A stretch of DNA of 22,282 nt. Origin: CAYVBN01 sp964538565 (GTDB taxonomy: Bacteria > Pseudomonadota > Alphaproteobacteria > Rhizobiales > Xanthobacteraceae). How positions within the stretch are numbered: the stretch's first letter is position 1; every line of letters starts with the position of its first letter. The notes beneath the pieces are model-generated. The model searched no databases and was not told where the DNA came from. It saw nothing but the letters and a program-made list of their open reading frames with translations. The stretch spans positions 1 to 22,282 of the forward strand of contig CAZIGW010000028.1 of NCBI GenBank assembly GCA_964538565.1. Reading direction: 5' to 3'. A program made the position numbers and the translations under genes. Positions 21,742 to 22,282 of this stretch are shown here, one piece after another.

Positions 21742-22282
21742 TTATCGTCCGCTCGGACGAGATCGGTTGGCTTTGCCAGCTTTCAGCTCGGCTTTTAGTC
21801 TCGCGCTCGCCTTTTCAGGCGTCCAACCGGCGTTGCTTCCGAGCAACCCCATTTTCGCGGCGGCCAAGATCAACTTCCATCGGGCGCGGCGGTGCCATTC
21901 TGCCACCGTGATGCCGCGCCTCGGTTTATAGCGTTTCTTCCGCGGGGGTAGCCCGCGCGTGGCTACTTCGACCGCAAGCGGGATCAGGGACTCGGGGTAA
22001 TTCCGCCGGGCCGCGTGCCACATCGGCCATAGGTCGTCCGCGCGCTTGTCCACCCAGCCGTTGCGCTCGAGCGTTTTTGCCCTCAGCCGCAGATATTTCG
22101 CGAATGAAGCGGACGAATTCAGCGGCTTAGGGATTCGCTCCGCTACGTCCGCAGCAGCGCGCAACCCGGCTACTGCATCCTCGAGGCTTGGCGTGCCGCT
22201 CGCCTCATACTGGCGCAAGGTCTCAGCGAGCAGGCCTGTGACGCAACGGTGCCAGGCGAGTGACGCGCGGTCTCCCTTCTGT
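21742..22282 (-). CDS. Hypothetical protein (N-terminus cut by right edge)
   Basis: I do not recognise this gene. The frame is open from the stop at 21742 to the right edge, so the true start is outside the window. The internal TTG at 22218 is unlikely to be the start, because the frame reads through it as ordinary protein (WHRCVTGLLAETLRQYEAS). At least 180 residues are visible, mostly helical and increasingly basic. Tryptophan-rich pieces (DDLWPMWHAARRNYPES, ITVAEWHRRARWKLILAAAK) precede a lysine/arginine tail. No transmembrane segment, signal or catalytic motif is seen. The DNA appears less GC-rich than the housekeeping block, and it lies just past tRNA-Ser, so island or prophage cargo is possible. 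A DNA- or RNA-binding role would fit the basic tail but is a guess. Confidence 0.6.
   Translation of the reverse strand, partial: QKGDRASLAWHRCVTGLLAETLRQYEASGTPSLEDAVAGLRAAADVAERIPKPLNSSASFAKYLRLRAKTLERNGWVDKRADDLWPMWHAARRNYPESLIPLAVEVATRGLPPRKKRYKPRRGITVAEWHRRARWKLILAAAKMGLLGSNAGWTPEKASARLKAELKAGKANRSRPSGR

Noticed and set aside
1..22282. CRISPR array, insertion sequence or rRNA genes
   Set aside because: No regularly spaced repeats, transposase-like frames with terminal repeats, or rRNA-like sequence were seen on reading both strands.

Overview
The window is GC-rich DNA (roughly two-thirds G+C by eye) from a bacterium that is probably an alphaproteobacterium of the Rhizobiales/Hyphomicrobiales. 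The main reason is a minus-strand housekeeping block, rlpA-like, dacA-like, tmk, holB, metG, tatD and an MBL-fold hydrolase (18845 down to 11645). From general knowledge this order is characteristic of that group. Several genes in the block overlap by 1-4 bases or lie within 35 bases of each other.

Left part (1-9625): an accessory catabolic and uptake region. On the minus strand an ABC importer operon runs off the left edge: substrate-binding protein (SBP) 2330-1347, permease 1317-349, ATPase 337-1 (cut). Upstream of it, also on the minus strand, is an amidase-signature hydrolase (4041-2698). Divergent from the amidase is a plus-strand run: DUF2848 protein, GntR/FCD regulator, small cupin, FAD aromatic-type monooxygenase, a secreted SBP and an SBP-fold protein with no signal peptide. 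The amidase/DUF2848 intergenic region carries two copies of TGTRAAATATCA, each pointing toward its own gene and each overlapping a possible -10 region. A 9+9 bp inverted repeat sits just before the ABC operon. I infer a GntR-controlled pathway that imports an aromatic or heterocyclic amide-like compound and hydroxylates and hydrolyses it. The substrate cannot be read from the sequence.

Middle (9626-11502): a 608-base stretch without a convincing gene, then an alpha/beta hydrolase with an intact Ser-Asp-His triad and a helical N-terminal region, resembling 2,6-dihydroxypseudooxynicotine hydrolase-like enzymes.

Right part (18846-22282): a fourth SBP (19177-20223) with no permease or ATPase beside it, a divergent YfcG-like glutathione transferase (20484-21113), a complete tRNA-Ser(UGA) gene (21438-21527), and beyond it a stretch that looks less GC-rich, holding an unrecognised gene cut by the right edge. 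That is a plausible, unproven genomic-island boundary at a tRNA gene.

In total there are four NMT1/THI5-like SBPs but only one visible permease/ATPase pair. The most interesting candidate for an undescribed system is the amidase-DUF2848-cupin-monooxygenase-SBP cluster with its paired operators and signal-less SBP. No CRISPR array, insertion sequence or rRNA was found.
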